A stretch of 64,000 bases of DNA, taken from JAEUKA01 sp035328405 (GTDB lineage Bacteria; Myxococcota_A; Polyangia; Palsa-1104; JAEUJZ01). The number at the start of each line of letters is the position of its first letter. Position 1 is the first letter of the stretch. A program made the translations under genes and the position numbers. Below the pieces are notes generated by a model, which did no database searches, was not told where the DNA came from, and was given only the letters and a program-made list of their open reading frames with translations. Shown in pieces: positions 60,872 to 64,000 of this stretch. The DNA is taken from assembly GCA_035328405.1 (NCBI GenBank), contig DAOLIT010000007.1, positions 32,322-96,321 of the forward strand, given 5' to 3'.

Positions 60872-62668
60872 TTACTTCGCGTCGTTTTTCTGGGCCGGAT
60901 TTTGCTTGAGCCACAGCCGAGCCCGACCGCGTGTCAGCGCGCCCTCCAAATCGACGACGCTGCGACGGCTGAGTTCTTCCATCAGCGTGCGGGCCTTGGG
61001 CAAATCGAGTTGCTCGCCCGGTTTTCCACCGCCCAGCGCCAACGCCAACGCAAAGCGACTTTGAGGTCGCTCGGTGGCCGTCAAGTGATTCACCGTCACT
61101 TGCCGATTTCCGGCCCGCGCGGAAAGTTCGCCGCGCAGATCTTCGGCAGCGCGCTGGCCCGGCTTTCCCCGTTGGACTTTTTCGATCGCATCGGCTTGCT
61201 CGCCGGCCCACTCGCGTTCCCCGACAGCTTGCAACAGCAACGCCCGCAACCAATGCAGTTCGACGGTCAAACGAATTCTTTCCTCGACGGCAAAAGTGGT
61301 CGCGGCCTTGTCGCTCGCATCCGCTGGGGGTTCTTCGTCTTTGGCCGAAAGAAGCTCGCGGAACGCGGACACGGTTTTGCCGGCCTCGACGAGCGCGCCT
61401 CGTTCAAGCTGGAGCCGCGCCACCGACGCAAGCGCCGTCGCTTGATCTGCCCGCCGCAGCAGTTTCTTGGCCAGATCGGCTTCGGCCACAAGGTCCTTTT
61501 CGGCGTCTTGGAGGGCCTTTGTGGTCGGGATACCTACACCTTCGTACAAACGACTCCAGGCCACATGCAGGGCTGCGTCGAAATGTTCACGCGGATCTGG
61601 TGACGACAACACGAGCTGATATTCCTTGCGCGCCTGAATCGGATTGCCTTGCAACAGCAGCGCATCGCCGAAGCGCAAACGACCGCGCAAAAATTTCCCA
61701 TCTGTTTCGACCGCTTTTCGCGCAGATTCCACCGCTGGTCCCAGGTCTCCTTTGCGAAGGAAAAACGCAGCCATCGAGTCGTGCGCGTTGGCTTCTTTGG
61801 GTGCGAGTTCCACGTACTTGGCAAAGGACTTGGCCGCGTCTTCAAACTTTTCACGACGCAGCAACACGAAACCCAGCGCGTTGTGCGCGGGCCCAAACTT
61901 CGCGTCCAGCTCCAGCGTTTTGCGAAAATCGGCCTCCGCGCCATCCAGGTCGCCAAAACGCAAGCGAATCAAACCCCTGTAGTGGTAGACGCGCTTTTCG
62001 TTTGGTTGGAGCGCAGCCAACGCAAAAAACGCCGCACGCGCCACTTGCCGCTGGTCTTCGGCCAACGCGAGCATGCCTTCCGCAAACAAGCGTTCGCCTT
62101 CCGTGACCTGGCCGGTGGCGTTTTTGGCTGCCTCAATGTGTTTCTTTTTTGCACGAGGCGGCGTGACTTGGGAAAGCAGCGCGTGGGCGAGCCGCAGTTT
62201 GTCGTCTTTTTCGAGCGCCAGGCCACACTGTTGGCGGACGAGATCGGAACGAAAATGGTCCATCGCGTCCATGCAATCCGACAACGCTTGTTTGGCTGCG
62301 TCGTTGCTCGCCGAAAACGTCCACTTCGCGTCGCCCGCTGACCCGGACAGAGGCGTCTCTTGCGGCGTGGGATTCGCGTCTTGGCCCGGATCAGGCGCAG
62401 GCGGCTGAGGCACGGCACTTTGGGCCGGTTGGGGATACGGTGGCTGCGGATAAGCCTGCTGGGGGTAGGTGGGTTGGGGATACGCCTGCTGGGGGTAGGC
62501 GGGTTGGGGGTAAGCGGGTTGGGGGTAGGCGGGCTGACCATATGTGGGTGGAGGATTCCCCTCCATCTTAGGCCCATCCGTAGAAGAAGGGTCTTGTTGA
62601 GCCAAAGAAACGGTCGGCGCAACCAGAAACAGCGCCCACACTCCACTCGCCAAAAACAATTGGTTCAT
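60872..62668 (-). CDS. Exported TPR protein with Pro/Tyr/Gln repeats
   Basis: The 598-residue product has a signal peptide (ALFLVAPTVSLA), then a low-complexity region with six or more PQPAYPQ-like heptads. TPR motifs cover about residues 230-420 (VYHYRGLIRLRFGDLDGAEADFRKTLEL, AHNALGFVLLRREKFEDAAKSFAKYVEL). The remainder is helical. TPR domains mediate protein contacts; no enzyme motif is present. GAGG lies 7 bases before the ATG. It lies 54 bases downstream of a Ser/Thr kinase gene on the same strand, so the two may be cotranscribed. Confidence 0.8.
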   Translation of the reverse strand: MNQLFLASGVWALFLVAPTVSLAQQDPSSTDGPKMEGNPPPTYGQPAYPQPAYPQPAYPQQAYPQPTYPQQAYPQPPYPQPAQSAVPQPPAPDPGQDANPTPQETPLSGSAGDAKWTFSASNDAAKQALSDCMDAMDHFRSDLVRQQCGLALEKDDKLRLAHALLSQVTPPRAKKKHIEAAKNATGQVTEGERLFAEGMLALAEDQRQVARAAFFALAALQPNEKRVYHYRGLIRLRFGDLDGAEADFRKTLELDAKFGPAHNALGFVLLRREKFEDAAKSFAKYVELAPKEANAHDSMAAFFLRKGDLGPAVESARKAVETDGKFLRGRLRFGDALLLQGNPIQARKEYQLVLSSPDPREHFDAALHVAWSRLYEGVGIPTTKALQDAEKDLVAEADLAKKLLRRADQATALASVARLQLERGALVEAGKTVSAFRELLSAKDEEPPADASDKAATTFAVEERIRLTVELHWLRALLLQAVGEREWAGEQADAIEKVQRGKPGQRAAEDLRGELSARAGNRQVTVNHLTATERPQSRFALALALGGGKPGEQLDLPKARTLMEELSRRSVVDLEGALTRGRARLWLKQNPAQKNDAK

Positions 62669-62722
62669 TCGCAGCCTCGCTGTGTGCGTTTTTACTATCT
62701 GCTGTGGAAACACCAAAAGACG

Positions 62723-64000
62723 TTATTTGATGTTTTTGGTGGGAGAGACCCTGTTTCCCACGGGAGCTTTCGTCAGGCTGATCTGGACGGTTGCGGTCTG
62801 GCCTGCGCGCAGGGTTTGACGGACGCTGGCCTCTGTGAAGCCGGTTTTGTTTACGCGAACCGAAACCGACCACTCCGGTGTGCCTGTCGAGGATGTCAAC
62901 TCGTGGACAAGCTCTCCGCTGCCCGAAATCGTGCCAATCTCGACGAAATCGACGGCCACTTTGGAGCCCGGTTCACCACGCACCACCAACCGGGCGGGTC
63001 CGCTCGGACGCTGAGCCGTCACCATGGTTTTGTTGAGTGCGCCCGTCTCAGCCGGGACAGGAACGCCGCCTTGTGGCCACAACAACAGCAGCGCAAGCAC
63101 AGCGACGCCAATGGCTGCTCCGGCGAAAATGAACACCAAACGGCGCAACTGACCGGCGTGCGGAGGCCGCGCGACTTCATATGCTGGCGGCGCGGTTTGC
63201 GTAAAACCTGCCGAGGTTGACGGTAGATGAACACCACTCACCAGCGGCCCAGAGATCATTCCCGACGGACCCATCGACATCGGAGCACTGACCATGCCCG
63301 ACGGGCTCATTGCAAGCGGGGCAGAAACAAGACCGCTTTGCTGGATCACCATCGGCGCTTGAATCTGTCCAGGCATGCCGTACGGGCCCGGTTGCATCGG
63401 CATTCCAAAAGGCTGTCCATAGCTGGGCATACCTGCGCCTACACCCATTCCCTGCGGCATGCCGGATGGAAAAGCCGACGCGCGGAACGACAGCGACGGA
63501 TCTTGAACCTGCTGCGGCGAGGCGTGCTGAAAAATCGGCACTTCTCCCTCAAGGGCCTGGAGAAACTCGGTCATGGACTGAAACCGACGGGTGCGATCCT
63601 TTTCCATCGCACGCAAACACACCGCTTCCACGTCGGGCGGAACCGTCCGGTTGCGACGGCTGGGCGGTTCGGGCACTTCAAACATGTGTTTGGTCAGGGT
63701 GCCCATGTAGGTCTCGGCGTGGAAGGGCACGCGCCCCGTCAGCATTTCGTACAAAATGCAGCCGAGCGCATAAATATCAACGCGGTGGTCTGGCGTTTCT
63801 CCGCGCGCCTGTTCGGGAGACATGTATTCCGCTGTCCCGAAAATCATGCCGCTTTGCGTCAGCCGATTTCCTGTCGGATTCCCCGCCGTCGAATTGCCCG
63901 CCTCCATCGTCGTCATCTTCGCGATGCCAAAGTCGAGGATTTTGACGAAATCCGTTTTGCCCTCTTTCTCGACCAGGTAGATGTTCTCGGGCTTCAAGTC
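62723..64000 (-). CDS. Serine/threonine protein kinase with PEGA-like C-terminus (5' end beyond the window)
   Basis: The visible 425 residues start inside the catalytic loop: DLKPENIYL, then ILDFGIAK (DFG), FGTAEYMSPEQARG (APE equivalent) and DIYALGCILYEMLTGR, so the N-lobe and the HRD motif lie outside the window. After the kinase comes a Met/Gly/Pro-rich linker (about residues 170-260), one membrane helix (LVFIFAGAAIGVAVLALLLL) and a C-terminal beta domain with ARLVVRGEPGSKVAVDFVEIG, similar to PEGA domains. This is the classical myxobacterial membrane kinase layout. Its likely targets include FHA-domain proteins such as the activator at 21.4 kb, by inference only. Confidence 0.9.
   Translation of the reverse strand, partial: DLKPENIYLVEKEGKTDFVKILDFGIAKMTTMEAGNSTAGNPTGNRLTQSGMIFGTAEYMSPEQARGETPDHRVDIYALGCILYEMLTGRVPFHAETYMGTLTKHMFEVPEPPSRRNRTVPPDVEAVCLRAMEKDRTRRFQSMTEFLQALEGEVPIFQHASPQQVQDPSLSFRASAFPSGMPQGMGVGAGMPSYGQPFGMPMQPGPYGMPGQIQAPMVIQQSGLVSAPLAMSPSGMVSAPMSMGPSGMISGPLVSGVHLPSTSAGFTQTAPPAYEVARPPHAGQLRRLVFIFAGAAIGVAVLALLLLWPQGGVPVPAETGALNKTMVTAQRPSGPARLVVRGEPGSKVAVDFVEIGTISGSGELVHELTSSTGTPEWSVSVRVNKTGFTEASVRQTLRAGQTATVQISLTKAPVGNRVSPTKNIK

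Overview
The window (64 kb, coding on both strands, about 50 protein genes and one tRNA) looks like chromosome of a Gram-negative bacterium, most likely Myxococcota or another former deltaproteobacterial lineage. The reasons are an FHA plus sigma-54 activator protein, a Ser/Thr kinase with a PEGA-like tail, a chemosensory operon carrying a HEAT-repeat protein, many lipoproteins with clear lipoboxes, a TonB-dependent receptor and nucleotide-sugar genes. The placement is inference from gene content; no rRNA is present. A run of 100 N inside a minisatellite shows that this is a scaffolded assembly. No insertion sequence, integrase, phage gene or CRISPR array was seen.

Layout. 0-4.1 kb (+): a cysteine-rich Sel1 lipoprotein, DNA polymerase III delta, a hexapeptide acetyltransferase and UDP-glucose dehydrogenase, closed by a hairpin terminator. 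4.1-8.1 kb (-): a PlsB-like acyltransferase with gpsA (phospholipid entry), then an SDR enzyme and a DUF2059 protein. 8.3-10.6 kb (+): a DoxX-like/DUF2269 membrane pair and an HD-domain protein. 10.6-16.5 kb: a MscS channel and three glycosyltransferases, one a fused two-domain enzyme. 16.7-21.2 kb: a HEAT lipoprotein, then an hslO-psuG-rluA operon (-).

21.4-29.9 kb: an FHA/sigma-54 activator meets, with no bases between, a chemosensory operon read on the minus strand in the order response regulator, cheA, cheW, cheW, HEAT protein, cheR, cheB. It has no receptor gene. 30-34 kb (-): an envelope protein that pairs a TolB-like region with a probable barrel, and a lytic transglycosylase. 34-42.6 kb: a set of envelope and haem-protein candidates (a cytochrome c'-like lipoprotein, a polytopic glycosyltransferase-like protein, a beta-propeller lipoprotein with one CxxCH, a YfhO-like protein, a small helical repeat protein and a four-CxxCH cytochrome). 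This stretch reads visibly more A+T-rich than its surroundings.

43-47 kb: leuS, rpsU and rmlA. 47.2-47.9 kb: a 21-bp minisatellite interrupted by the assembly gap. 47.9-60.4 kb: a fibronectin-like protein, a very large alpha-2-macroglobulin lipoprotein with an intact thioester motif, a MAPEG protein, uvrB, a TonB-dependent receptor and its partner lipoprotein; the last three form one tight operon. 60.7 kb: tRNA-Pro(GGG) followed by tandem hairpin terminators. The end holds a TPR protein and a Ser/Thr kinase cut by the window edge.

Most of the content is ordinary core or envelope machinery. The items most worth following are the chemosensory operon with its HEAT protein, the scattered CxxCH lipoproteins, the repeat-built signal peptide at the left end, the minisatellite, and the A2M with a bait-like insert.
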